Shown here piece after piece: positions 25,949 through 37,744 of a stretch of 64,000 nt of DNA. How positions within the stretch are numbered: the first letter of the stretch is position 1; every line of letters begins with the position of its first letter. The DNA comes from Hedera helix (Eukaryota; Streptophyta; Magnoliopsida; Apiales; Araliaceae), in the NCBI GenBank assembly GCA_947179155.2, contig OX359286.1, positions 15,486,913 through 15,550,912 on the forward strand. The letters run 5' to 3'. Both the position numbers and the translations under genes were made by a program. The notes under the pieces were generated by a model. The model had not been told where the DNA came from. It was given only the letters and a program-made list of their open reading frames with translations, and did no database searches.

Positions 25949-28288
25949 TGTAATATCCCAAATATGATCTGACCAGATCTAATTAAGGTTGTCAATTCAT
26001 AACCTAAGAACGATTTCTTGAGTATACCTTGAATTATCTTAAAGAATATATACGACTCAAAAATGCGATCGTATTGTATGTTAAACTTTTAACCTAATAT
26101 GTGTTATGTAAACCTTGAATTGAGTTTTAAATGTGTTATGTGATTTTCATTTGTGTTTGATTTTGTGTTTCGGTTCCAGTAATTAACCTTAACACTTATT
26201 AAAATCAAAAAGTTATTTAAAGAAAAACCTAAATTAGGGCTTGGTTAAAACCGAAAAAAAGTTAAACCCTAAGCTCTAAGCCTATAAACCCTAGGAGTTT
26301 GAGAAACCCTAAACCAATGTTAAAAATCAGTTCGGAAACGCCGTTCGGACCGGTTGAACCAGGAGGAACCGATTCACTTTTCGGTCCGATTTGGACCGGT
26401 TCACCCAATTTGGTCAATAATCGGTTGACCACTGGTTCGATCGGTGGTTCAACTGATAAAATCGATTAGTTGGCCTGGTTGAACTGGTTTTGATATGTTT
26501 TTTTTTAACAAAAATATTTTTAGAAAGAATATAAAATAATTTCATTATATTTTAGCTTATAAAAAATTAAATGTTTTAAAATTTTAATAATTATTAATAA
26601 TATGTACTTTTATATATTTATAACGTCACTAGTTCAAAAACGGTTTAACCACTAGTTGAACCAGTGATCTATCCACCCGGTACCATTTTCGATTCGATGA
26701 CCGATACGGTTTTGAAAATATTATCCTAAATACTATTCATAAATATGCGTATAATACGAAAGTTATACGGATAGAATACAAAAATAATAAAAAAATTATA
26801 CAATATAAATATGAAAAAAAGTCGACGGTGAATAGTGAAAGTCAATTATACAAATTTAATATACTTGATTAAATTAAAGCTAAATTAAGTGAATTTGATT
26901 AGTTAATTAATCCATTAATCAACCAATCAAATGATAGCTTATTGTATGACTAAATTACACTTGAAATTAAAGTAGAAAAGACCTCTAAATTCTTGGGCAC
27001 TTTGAACACAAGAAATCAAATTAAATTTCTCTTCTTTTAAGTAAAATAGGAGGCTTAATCTTGGCCATTCATTTTGGAGATGACGATTTAACATGTTTGT
27101 GATGAGGCACATGGGCAGCATAGATGGCGGGTGAATTTGATGATCAAAGCTAAATATTTTGGTGAAAGCTTAACTATGAAGTAATGGCTTAAAGACCGTA
27201 AAACCCTAACCCTAGCTCTCATATAAATGAAAAGCTCTCACATTGATGAAACACAGGAATCTTAAAACTAAAATCAGTCATAAATTACTCCATATCAGCT
27301 CCATAGGCAGTCAAGATCAGAGTTAAAGAAAGGAATTTAAAATTTTGGTTTAAAGAGGTAAAACCCTAATTTGTTTGTAAATCTTTAATCCATCGGTAGA
27401 TTTTATGTTTTAATATTTAAAAATGACTGATATGATGCTATTTAGTGATTTGGGCAGTTAAATTATGTTTATATAATATCTAGATACATAAAATGATAGA
27501 TTTTAGCTCTTTGTCCAAGACTGTGAAGAACAGTCTGATAGGGCATATGTCAGGACCATTATATCCGATCATGTTTCTCGTTTGATCTATTTTAATGTTT
27601 AAAGTTATAGTATGCCATGTAGTAAAAGACATAGAAACAGTAATCACCTCAATTAGAATATTTTACAAGGAGTTATTCAACCTAAAAGGAGGTCCCTCAA
27701 TCATGAATTCTGGGAAACCCAGAATTATGGGCTACCTAGATAAGGAAGAACAGTCTGACAAGGCCGTTTAACCAGATGATAACTTGAAATTTTGATGTTT
27801 TTAATGTTCAAACTACGCATATAGGTGTAGTATGCCATGTCTAATTTATCTAGGATCCATTTGTATGCCAAAAAACGTACACAAGCTAAGAGAAAACGTT
27901 GATAGAAAGTCCTTAATCGACCAGGACCGGCTGAAATCTGGGTAACCCAGAAACACTTAAGAACAACCGACAGGCTGATTTGATCGGATCTTAGTGATCA
28001 ATTGTAATATTTTTTAGGTATTAACTCCACATGTAGTTGTAGTTGTACACTGTCATGTCTACTACACGTAGAAGCTTTTTATTCTGCAAACAAGCATATG
28101 AATTGGAAATTAAATCAGGTTAAAACCCCCTTCCAGATCATGACTAGTTTTTGGGTTTGAATGAAGAACATTTATAGCGACAAACACTGTCCGTTTCTAT
28201 AGGTCCTTTAGCAATAGCCTCCTTCCAGCCTCAAGAACACCTATAGTGACAGACTTGATTGTCGCAGTAGCTTTTAGTGACGATTTAG
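25949..28288 (+). repeat. Gypsy-type 5' LTR (copy A)
   Basis: This copy matches 30079-31981 and is longer by an internal hAT-like MITE of about 410 bp. Shared landmarks include TGATCTGACxAGATCTAATTAA near the start and TTTTGGGTTTGAATGAAGAAC near the end. Confidence 0.75.
26316..26724. mobile_element. hAT-like MITE inside LTR copy A
   Basis: The insertion is present in LTR A and absent from LTR B at the same place. The ends are imperfect inverted repeats (AATGTTAAAAATCAGTTCGG, and reversed ATAATATTTTCAAAACCGTA). The body has repeated GGTTGAACC/GGTTCAACC motifs, known from a common dicot MITE family. The flanking 8-mers CCTAAACC (26308-26315) and CCTAAATA (26725-26732) match 6/8, and the empty site in LTR B reads CCTAAACA. 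This fits an 8-bp hAT target duplication. Confidence 0.78.
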
Positions 28289-28668
28289 CTTTTCAGTGTT
28301 CTTAAAGTGGGTTATACATTGAATGAAATCATTTGAGGATAGTGTTGATGAGACGAAGAACTGATTCATTAGTTCTTGGGTGGAGGAAACACTCAGTTTG
28401 CTATATTGATAAGTAAATTGAAATCTTGTATGGAGGTGATTATTTTCTCATATGTATATTAATTAGTTATTAGTTGTTAAGTTAAAACTATAGTTTTAAA
28501 GATATTTGTATGTTAGTTACTGTGTGAACGAACCCTTAATATGGGCTTGGGCCATGATATATCAGTCGAACCGACTTATAAGATGCGGCTACAAAAATGT
28601 CATTTCAGTAAGAATATTAGAACAGACTGATATGAACTGAGATATTTTCAATCTCGTGCATGTTGATA

Positions 28669-29236
28669 AGAAGGGAAACTGATATATTTGTTCTTATTGG
28701 TTTAAAACAACCAACCAGTTTACTATATTACTATATATTTGCAAAACTTGTGTTATGATTAGAGAATAAGGAAAATGATAGAAGATTAAGAGTATTCCAT
28801 AAATCTTCTAGCTGTGCTAGATCTTTATACATATATTCGCACTTGGGTACATTTGAAAAGAATTGTTCACTAGTTGAGTTGAAATTTTTTGTTAGCTATG
28901 TTTATGTTAAATTTTTCAAGCTAGACAAAGTTAAATTTAATAAATTTTATCATGAGAAGGGAAACTGATATATTTGTTCTTATTGGTTTAAAACAACCAA
29001 CCAGTTTACTATATTACTATATATTTGTAAAACTTGTGTTATGATTAGAGAATAAGGAAAATGATAGAAGATTGTATTCCATAAATCTTCTAGCTGTGCT
29101 AGATCTTTATACATATATTCGCACTTGGGTACATTTGAAAAGAATTGTTCACTAGTTGAGTTGAAATTTTTTGTTAGCTATGTTTATGTTAAATTTTTCA
29201 AGCTAGACAAAGTTAAATTTAATAAATTTTATCATG
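28669..29236. repeat. Near-identical tandem duplication, 286 and 282 bp
   Basis: The units 28669-28954 and 28955-29236 both start AGAAGGGAAACTGATATATT. They are nearly identical apart from a 4-bp deletion in the second (AGATTAAGAG against AGATTG) and about one substitution. The duplication is recent compared with the surrounding element. Confidence 0.93.
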
Positions 29237-29929
29237 AACACAGTCAAATGGTGGGGTTATGATCATAAGTCATCAACACACTGTTACTTGATGCGGGTAT
29301 GATAAAATCATAAAATTGGTTTTTAAAATATTTAGTCATGTTATTTGTATATCTATGCTAATTGTTTTGGCTAAACGGATTTAATGTGAAGAATAAAAAA
29401 ATGATTTATTCATCAACACCTCATTTAACCTGGTGTGAAAATGATACATGATGAGTCATCAACGCACTTTGCATGGTGCGGTATACTATCATAAAATTGT
29501 TTTTCAAAAATTTGAATGTTTTAAATATGAGTTAATGCCAATTATTTCTTTTAGACACCTTTGGTTATGATTTTGATAGACAGAACATACTGCGTCTTTA
29601 AAACGCTAATATGGTATAACAGGCTGATCACCTGAAGTACTATCATGAGTGTTTCCAATCTGAATTAATTGACACTGAAGGATGTTTTTCCGTCTTGGTG
29701 ACGGCTAAACAATTGTGGGTCATATGACATCCATAGTATTAGAAGAATGTTAAGGTCTTGATTGACTGCAGTACAAGTTAGAAGAATCTTAAATAAAGGA
29801 AGAGTAAGACTGAAATTCGAGTATGATAAAAGGTTTAAAACCTAGTATAAGGAAAGGCTTAGAAAAGACCTAATCTAAGTATTATAAATTTAATGTAAGA
29901 AAAATGAATTAAGAAAATTCATAACAGGA

Positions 29930-30078
29930 AGTCGAAAATAATTTCGAGGACGAAATTCTTATAAAAATGAGAGAATGTAATATCTTGAATATTTATAGAA
30001 CTCATAAATATGATATTAAATAACTAAAGTTAGTTGTAAGTAAATTTCAAGGACGAAATTCCTCTAAGTTGGGGTGAC
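29930..30078 (+). other. Duplicated gypsy pol-end/polypurine module
   Basis: The signature AGGACGAAATTC occurs twice. The first copy, near 29950, is followed by a polypurine stretch and TGTAATATCTTGAATATT. The second, near 30050, is followed by GTTGGGGTGAC and the true LTR start TGTAATATCCC. The first is probably the end of an older or duplicated element copy. Confidence 0.6.
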
Positions 30079-31981
30079 TGTAATATCCCAAATATTTTAA
30101 ATATGATCTGACAAGATCTAATTAAAGTTGTCAATTCAAAATCGAAGAACGATTGCTCGAGTATACCTTTTAAACTAATGTGTTATGTAAAGCTTGAATT
30201 GAGCTTTAAAGGTGTTATGTAATTTTCATAAGTGTTTGATTTTGTGTTTTAGTTCAAGTAATTAACTTTAACACTTATTAAATCAAAAAGTTATTTAAAA
30301 GAATACCTAAACTAGGGTTTAGAAAACCTAAACTAGAGTTTTGTTAAAACCTAAAAAAGGTTAAACCCTAAACCTAGAACCCTAAACACTATTTACAAAT
30401 ACGCATATAATACAAAAATAATATGATAATAATACAAAAATTATATGTAAAGAATACAAAAATAATACGATAATAATATAAAAATTATACGGTATAAATA
30501 CGAAAAAAAGTTAACGGTGAATAGTGAAAGTCAGTTAAACAAATTTAGTATACTTAATTAAATTAAAACTAAATTAAGTGAATTTAATTAGTTAATCAAC
30601 CAATCAAATGATGTCTTATTGTATGACTAAATTACCCTTGAAATTAAAGTGAAAAAGACCAAAATACCCATAAATTCTTGGCCACTTTGAACAATAGAAA
30701 TCAAATTTAATCTCTCTTCCTTTAAGCAAAATAGTAGATTTGATCATGGCCATTCATTTTGGAGATGATGATTTCACATGTTTGAGATGATGAAACATTA
30801 AATGAGGCATTAATAGAGGCACATGGGCAGCATAAATGGCTGGTGAATGTGATGATCAAAGCTAGATATTTTGGTGAAAGCTTAATTATGAAGTAATGGC
30901 TTAAAGACCATAAAACTCTAACCCTAGCTCTTCAATAGATAACAAGCTCTCACATTCATGAAACACATGAATCTTAGAACTAAAATCAGTCATAAATTGC
31001 TTCATATTAGCTCCATAGGCAGCCAATATCAGAATCAAAGAAAAAAAATTAAAATTTTTATTCAAAGAGGTAAAACTCTAATTTGATGGTAGATCTTTAA
31101 TCCTTCGGTAGGTTTTATGTTTTAATATTTAGAAATAACTAATATGGTGTTATTTAGTGATCTAGGCAGTTAAATTATTTTTTTATAATATCTAGATGCA
31201 TAAAATGATATATTGTAGCTCTGTCCAAGACTGTGAAGAACAGTTTGACAAGACATATGTCAGGACCATTATATCCGATCCTGTTTCTCATTTGATCTGT
31301 TTTAATGTTTAAAGTTATAGTATGCCATGTAGTATAGACACTGGAACAATAATCACCTCAATCAGATCATTTTACAATAAGTTATTCAACCTAGAAGGAG
31401 GCCCCTTGATCATGAATTCTAGGAAACCCAAAATTCTGGGCTGCCCAGATAAGGAAGAATAGTCTGACAAAGTCGTTTGACTGAATGATAACTTGAAATT
31501 TTGATATTTTTAATGTTCAAACTATGAATATTTATGTAGTATGCCATGTCCAGTTTATCTAGGATCCATTTGTAAGCCAAAAAACGTACACGAGCTAAGA
31601 GAAAATGTTGACAGAAGTCCTTAATCGAGCAGGACCGGCTGAAATCTGGGTAACCCAAAAACGTTTAAGGAGTCAACTGATTTGACCGGATCTTAGTGAT
31701 CAATTATTTTTTAGGTATTAACTCCACATGTAGTTGTACACTTCCATGTCTACTACACTTTGAAACTTTTTATTCCGCAAACAAGCACACGAATTGGAAA
31801 TTAAATAAGGTCAAAACCCCCTTGCAGACCATGACCAGTTTTTGGGTTTGAATGAAGAACATCTATATAGCGATAGACACTGTTCGTCGCTATAGGTCCT
31901 TTAGCGACAGCCTCCTTCCGGCCTCAAGAACACCTACAACGACAGACTTGACTGTCGCAGTAGCTTTTAGCGACGATTTAG
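30079..31981 (+). repeat. Gypsy-type 3' LTR (copy B)
   Basis: This copy begins directly after the polypurine tract and aligns with 25949-28288 but lacks the MITE at 26316-26724. Its right end is obscured by a GCGAC-rich tract continuing to about 32280. Confidence 0.75.
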
Positions 31982-32280
31982 TTTAAAAAATATTTAAAAT
32001 TTAATTTTAAATACTTGTAGTGACGACGCTAGCAACAAATTTTTAAATTAAGTTTAAATTCAATTTAAAAACACTTTTAGCGACGAATTTGGTCCGTGAC
32101 AATAACTATACATGAGATAATTAAATTAAACTAGTTTAAATTAACATTAGCGACGAATTTAATTGAAAATCCATCAAGTTAGCTTCTAAATTGACCTTTA
32201 GTCACGGATAAGTTTATATAATTTATATATAAACTATCTTTTGCGACGATTGTGATAAGGAATCGTCACCAATCCATAAA
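31855..32280. repeat. GCGAC/GTCGC-rich repeat tract
   Basis: TAGCGACGA, GTCGC or close variants recur at least ten times in both orientations, for example TTAGCGACGAATTT twice. Such motifs are typical of subterminal regions of plant DNA transposons, but no terminal inverted repeat or CACTA end was seen here. The first part is shared with LTR copy A (28170-28288); the rest is not. Confidence 0.55.
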
Positions 32281-32459
32281 TGTCTTTAATTAATTACATT
32301 AAAAACATTAAGCATAAATTTAACGGTAGACAAGCTAGATAATTGAATTAAATTATCTAATGAAGCGATCTAAACAACGAATCGACATTAAACCCTAAAC
32401 ATACATTATTAATTAAATTAAATACATATTTCTATGTATACGAATAATTATTTATGATA

Positions 32460-34427
32460 TGTTAAACATATTTGGGCTACGCTATGAGTTCAAATCAACG
32501 TAAACTAAATCGTACACCCAACATGCAAGTCTTCTAACTATTTTAAATCAGATTTTAAAATTTTAAAAACAGATTTTAAAATTTCAAACAAAATCAGATT
32601 TTAAAATTTTACAAACCAATAATCATGATCTTTCTTATGCGATAATTATTAATTGAGAAAGGATAAAAGATTTATACCTTTATAGAACCAAGCTTCCACA
32701 TATACAAGTTTAACTCCCTTTAATCCTTTGCGTTTTTCTTCAAATTCACTGATTAGATTCCACGGATCAATGTTAGCTCATCAAGTATGAAGCTCTAGAG
32801 GTGATCCACCAAGAGATTTATAAATTAAAGAAGTGGATTTTAAATTCTCCAAACCATGGGTGGCTAGTCCTAATTCCCTCTCTCTAACTTTTTAGATGTA
32901 GAAAATTATAAAGTACTCTCTCAATCCTTGTGAAAGAGTGTGTAACCTTAATCCATAATAAGACTCCTCTTATTTATAGATATAGACAACCCTCCTAAAC
33001 TATTTAGGATTAGGGTTTTAATTTAATTTCTAATCTAATTAGGAACTAAATTAATTAATTACAATTTCTAAACCGTTTAGTAACCTAATTAATTATTATA
33101 ATTATAATTTCTAAACCATTTAGGAACTTAATTATTTAATAATAATACTACTATTTATTAATTAATTCCTAAACCATTTAGGAACTAAATAATAATAATA
33201 GTAGTAATAATATTAATAAGATTCCTGTTATTAATTTATAATTAGTATTTCTAAAATACTAAATTTTAAATATTAAGCTATTTAAATTATTCTATCATCA
33301 TAGTATAAATTAAATATACTTAATTTATTATTACGATTATGTCATTCACTTCTAAAATAAATATTACTCTTTTGCAGTGTGACCCTTTAGGTTCTCTATA
33401 TTAAATCGGTTGTAGAATAAATTAACTAGAACCATTCTACTCTTATTTATATAAATAAATTAAACCATTTTATTTATTAATAAATAATATTTATTCTTAC
33501 AATAAGGGTAAGCCCCTTTAGCGATTAATGACTTTTCAGATAATATATATTTCAACATTTAATTACAAAAGAACCTATTTCGCGAATAGTTACCGTACAA
33601 TTTAATTCTTCTACCACTCAATGTCCCAATTAAATATAAGACATGAAATTTCTATCAAGTCTTATTTTATTTGATCATATGCATTTCAATTCACAAATGC
33701 ACAACTCTAATGTAAATTAGAAACTCCTTTCTAATTTTTATTCCACCTTGGCGAATGATTTTTGAATTGTCATTTATCGAATTACATAGGACATTCTCTC
33801 TCTTTACTAGAAGTGGTAGATCATTTGTTGACCATTCACCTACCTCTATGTACAACTAATTATACTCGATCATACCCTTTGATATACCCTAAAGGTGTCT
33901 TAAGGAATATGCTAAAGTATAACTCATCATACACAAGGTACTATAATGTTCTTAAGTCCAAGGATCACTTGTACTACTATTTTAAAAGGAACTCCTATTG
34001 ACAGATAAGTAAAACTTAATTAGGTGTTCCTTGAGCGAGTCATGTTCAATGAACTTATTCTCTAATAAGCACATACACACTTACTTTAGTGTCTATATAC
34101 AAATGATTATGAGATCAATTATTTTTTTCATAAGAGCAAATATAGTATGTACTAGTCTATCCAAATACACTTAATCCCTGTTTTAGTAATCTCACGATTA
34201 GGAACATTTTAGTTTTAAGTTATCTTGAATTTAGATCTTATTAGCATAATCAACATTATGATTCTAAAAGCATTGCTCCAAAACTATGAGTTTATTCATA
34301 TAATTAATTCAGTTAATTAATCATGAATAAAGAAATGCCTTGATATTATTATTAATAAATCGAATAAAATTACAAAGTATATGCTTATCACATCAAATGT
34401 GATTGACATGAGGGCATACTTCTTTCA
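32460..34427 (-). repeat. Copia-2 5' LTR
   Basis: This is the right LTR of copia-2. Its plus-strand end, CTTCTTTCA, matches the left LTR exactly. Its inner boundary, TGTTAAACAT, is next to a degenerate TATCA-type remnant of a tRNA-Met primer site on the minus strand. The boundary is approximate. Confidence 0.8.
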
Positions 34428-34614
34428 GTAACTTGGAAGATGAATTTGCAACAAAAGATGAAACATTTATCTTATATAACCCTTATAGAAGATTACCAAT
34501 CTCTATCACATTCTTCAAGGAAGGGTCCTACATAAAGCATTTGTGAGAAAATAACAATAACACTGAGTTAGTTTCCTTAGTAAATTGACTAACATACAAC
34601 AAATTGAATTGAAA

Positions 34615-36164
34615 CTAAGGAACATATAATACATTGTAAGGAATAATGTTAGAAGACAATTTAATTATACCAATGTGTGTGATAGAAAAGGTAATTCCAT
34701 TAGGTAAAAGAATAGCTGAAGAAACTGTGATAAGATTATGAAGCAAAGTTAAGAAAAGGGTTATGTGGTTAGTGGCTCCGGTGTCTATGACCCAATCATT
34801 ACTATTAAGATGAATTCCAGACAAACAAGTAGTAGTTGTTAATTTACTACTTGAGAGATGAGAAGTAGGAAAAGTATTGGTCACAATAGCAACATGAGAA
34901 GTAGAAACTGAAGGAGTTGTAGTTGCATGACTATGACACTGAGAGGTGGATACTTGCTGATTTGCATGAAGAATATCCATAATTTGATTGTATTGAGCTG
35001 GTGAAATGTGTGAAGGATAGCCAGTAGAGAATCCTCCAGATGCTACTGATTCAATACCAGTATATGATCCTACACCAGTAAACTGAGAACCAGTATTAAC
35101 AGATGAATATTGATAAGGCTCAACATGGGAGACCTGAGCTGCCTAAGATGTATATTTCCCTTTGTAGTGACCAAAATTCTATTTATCATTAAGCAGTTTT
35201 TGATTAGAAACAACAGGAGGCTGAACTTTAAGACCTTTAAACCATGGAGGATAACCATTTAACATAAAACATTTGTCTCTAGTATGTCATGTGTTCTTGT
35301 AATAATCACAAACCAATTTTGATTTTGATTTAGAATTCCCAAATTTCTTTGCTAACAAAACAACAAAATCAGTGAAATCCCCTTTTACACTTTTAGCCTG
35401 CAATATTGCACATTGTTTCTATTCTTCTGCTTACAACAACAGAGAATAGGCTTCATTTAAAGAAGGTAGATTTGGCATCAGTAAAATCTGACTTCTTACA
35501 ATAACAAATTGGGGGTTTAATCATATCCCATGAGGAACTGTGACACTTTTGTAATATTGTCATTTTTGGTTTGTAAAACAGCATTGCCACAGATACAGTC
35601 ACAGGTACATTTAGGAATTAATGAAAGATTCTCTAATTCATCCAATAATGCTCTAAATCTTGTATAGTACACAGACAAAGTTTGATTTCCTTGAGTTAAT
35701 GATATCAAATCTTTCCTGACTTGATAAACTCTAGGAATGTGACTTTGTGTAAATCTTGTAGCAAGATCACCCCATATCTATTTTACACTAGACAGATACA
35801 CAATACTATTACTGATTTAAGATGAAACAACATTTAACAACCAGGAAATCACCATACTGTTACACCTTTCCCAATACGGAAGCAAAGCAGAATTTGGATC
35901 AGGTTTAACATATGTACCATCAACCAATCCTATTTTAAACTTTGCAATGAGTGAAATTGTCATAGAACGACTCCATTGACTGTAATTTTTCTTAGTTAAT
36001 TGTTGATTAACCAACAATAGTCCAGGATGATTAGATGGATGCAAGTAATAAGGATGAAGAACATCAATTTGATTGATATCTGAATTAGTTGCACTTGTAT
36101 TATTAGTATTATGAATTGTTGAATTAGGATCAATGACAGTAGCAAAAGATCTAGTATGAACCAT
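34615..36164 (-). pseudogene. Copia-1 gag and protease (broken)
   Basis: On the minus strand gag starts with an ATG at 36164. It has the copia gag opening: a stretch ending HPSNHPGLLLV, then KKNYSQWSRSM. A stop follows near 35817. Further gag code (35708-35517, QTLSVYYTRFRALLDELE) is in another frame. The zinc knuckle around 35300-35340 has lost its second cysteine (CDYYKNT, then a stop, HTRDKC). The open frame 34980-34615 carries the aspartic protease site WVIDTGATNHI. Code then runs into pre-integrase sequence and is cut by copia-2 at 34427. Confidence 0.85.
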
Positions 36165-36359
36165 CTTTAATGAAGATTATGATGAATATTTGTTCAAATA
36201 GTCAATTTGTAGATCTAGGGTTTTCAGAATTATTCTTAAATCATAATCACCAATAGTTTTTGAAGATACTAAATTAGAAACAAAAATTATTAAACCTGAT
36301 AGAAAGATAGAATCAATCTTCAGATTTGAATTACTTCACGATCGAGTTTTGATAACCTA

Positions 36360-36371
36360 GCTCTAATACCA
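36360..36371 (-). other. Copia-1 primer binding site
   Basis: The minus strand reads TGGTATTAGAGC directly after the 5' LTR. It differs by one base from the TGGTATCAGAGC complement of initiator tRNA-Met used by many plant copia elements. Confidence 0.85.
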
Positions 36372-36673
36372 TGAAAGAATACTTCAATGGAGAAAGTACA
36401 CGAACAGGAATAACAAAAAATGAAGATTAATAAAGAAAGTTGTTAACTAAAAATATTATTATATAAATCCTAGAGATTATTACTTTATATATCTGCTAAT
36501 AACTATTGTATAGGGAAAGCACTCTAATATTCTCAGTTAACTAATTTACAATTACAATTTTATCCTTAAACTCCAAGAGTATTAAGTAAGCTGCTGATGC
36601 ATCTGATGTTACTGACTCTGTAATTGAACTGACTTAGCTTTTTGCATTATCATTCTGATCATATACATTAACA
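36372..36673 (-). repeat. Copia-1 5' LTR
   Basis: This is the 302-bp LTR with intact TG...CA ends. It adjoins the primer site at 36360-36371 and, on its outer side, the AAATT target duplication (36674-36678). Confidence 0.93.
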
Positions 36674-36866
36674 AAATTTTTAAAAAATTACTTTAGAAAA
36701 TAGAAAAAAAGACTAAATCTATACATCTTACATGCCTTGAGATTTACATAACCGCTAGCAATTGATTATTATTGTTTTGAAATTATGGGTATCTGATCCT
36801 CCTAGAGCATTCGACTAATCTCACGGGTGCATAACCTTCCTACAAGCTATTGCATGGGCTATTCTA

Positions 36867-37296
36867 TGTGGGGACCCCTAGAGTTGGTTGAAGTTGATCA
36901 CGTGACATCCCCTTGGCAATTATCAGGGTAGAACACGTGTCTTTGAACCAATCAGTTAGGATTGACTTATACTTTTGTGGGGATTTGACTAATAGCCACT
37001 AATGGCCATTACGAAGCCAAGCAAAGGGAGTAATTGGGCTTGGAGATTTATTAGTAGTCTAGTCTTTGGTTTACTAATGTATTGGATTTGAGCCCATGTT
37101 ATAGCAGATAGGGTTTTCTAGTTACTATAAAAACAACTGTTTGGTGTGTGAATCATTGTAGAGTGTGTGAGACATCTAATGAATACGTCAGACAAGCAAG
37201 ACTAGTCAAATTGGTGAACCTGAATATATCGCGTGTTCTTATTTTTCTGTTCTTCATCTAATATTTTGTGTGATTGTTCTATTACTCGATCTTAAA
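36867..37296 (+). repeat. Probable solo LTR
   Basis: The segment starts TGTGGGGACC and has a CTATAAAAAC box near 37127. A short downstream part follows in LTR U3-R-U5 style. TTCTA lies just outside the left end (36862-36866) and again at 37297-37301, a possible 5-bp duplication. However, the right end would then be TTAAA rather than CA, so either the boundaries or the identity may be wrong. Positions 36679-36866 and 37302-37662 show nothing I can assign. Confidence 0.4.
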
Positions 37297-37662
37297 TTCT
37301 AACACAATCATTTGTGTGTGTTACGTTGAATACATTAATAGTTTTAATGTTACTATTGCATGACATTAATTAGATTTGCTCGTTATATTTAACAATATTT
37401 TATATAAACATTTCATGTTACTGTGCCCTTTTAAAGATTAATCGTGTTGTCATCTTAGATTTCCTGTTCCATGAATTTAAAATTTTGTTGTGTTACTTTG
37501 CTAGTAGATGTTTTAGCTAAGATTTTGTGGTCCATATGAGTAGAAGATTAGTATCTTGAAGTCTATGGAAGGTTTTATGAGTTTTTGTCATTATTTTCAG
37601 CAAAGTTGAGTTTGGACAATGCGTTCATCAGTCATCAACTTCTTTTTTGTTCTTTTGCTCTT

Positions 37663-37685
37663 CCCCCCCCCCCCCCCCCCCCCCC
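37663..37685. repeat. Run of 23 cytosines
   Basis: An uninterrupted C23 tract is followed by a further pyrimidine stretch (TCCCTCC and onward) to about 37740. The minus strand is G23. Such a run is rare in this AT-rich setting, and its exact length may be affected by sequencing error. Confidence 0.9.
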
Positions 37686-37744
37686 TCCCTCCTTTTTCTC
37701 CTTTCCTTTTTCTCTCTCATTCCTTTATCTTTCTCCTGATCCAG

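Larger units (their letters stand above)
25949..31981 (+). mobile_element. Gypsy-type LTR pair with short non-coding interior, nested in copia-2
   Basis: Two direct copies begin TGTAATATCCCAAATAT at 25949 and 30079 and stay alignable for about 1.9 kb, apart from one insertion in the left copy. Just before the right copy is TTTCAAGGACGAAATTCC, then GTTGGGGTGAC, the pol end plus polypurine tract typical of Ty3/gypsy chromoviruses, so the right copy is a 3' LTR. The interior of about 1.8 kb (28289-30078) has no gag-pol. It looks deletion-derived and carries two sets of local duplications. The outer LTR ends are set where the copies stop matching (28288 and 31981) and are approximate. No target duplication could be verified. 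Confidence 0.75.
19221..34427 (-). mobile_element. Copia-2: Ty1/copia element nested in copia-1
   Basis: LTRs of about 1.9 kb lie at 19221-21126 and 32460-34427. Both end CTTCTTTCA on the plus strand and share long stretches such as TATGCGATAATTATTAATTG near their starts. Copia-1 code resumes on either side, in pre-integrase sequence on the right and the SFDLWHARMGHA region on the left. Target duplications look degenerate (GTAC on the left, GTAAC on the right). A polypurine tract (minus strand AGTGGGAGAT) adjoins the left LTR, so the element reads leftward like its host. Its 5' leader is greatly lengthened by the gypsy-type insert at 25949-31981. A sampled stretch of the LTR pair differs at about 10% of positions. 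Confidence 0.9.
16102..36673 (-). mobile_element. Copia-1: Ty1/copia LTR retrotransposon split by nested copia-2
   Basis: The two LTRs of about 300 bp (16102-16402 and 36372-36673) lie in the same orientation and are roughly 89% identical by eye. The element is flanked by the perfect 5-bp target duplication AAATT (16097-16101 and 36674-36678). On the minus strand the order is 5' LTR (right), tRNA-Met primer site, gag, protease, integrase, reverse transcriptase, RNase H, polypurine tract and 3' LTR (left). Integrase lying before reverse transcriptase defines Ty1/copia. The internal region is interrupted from 19221 to 34427 by a second copia. Without that insert the element would be about 5.4 kb. 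The host-strand LTR at the left begins TT instead of TG, one mutated terminal base. Confidence 0.95.
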
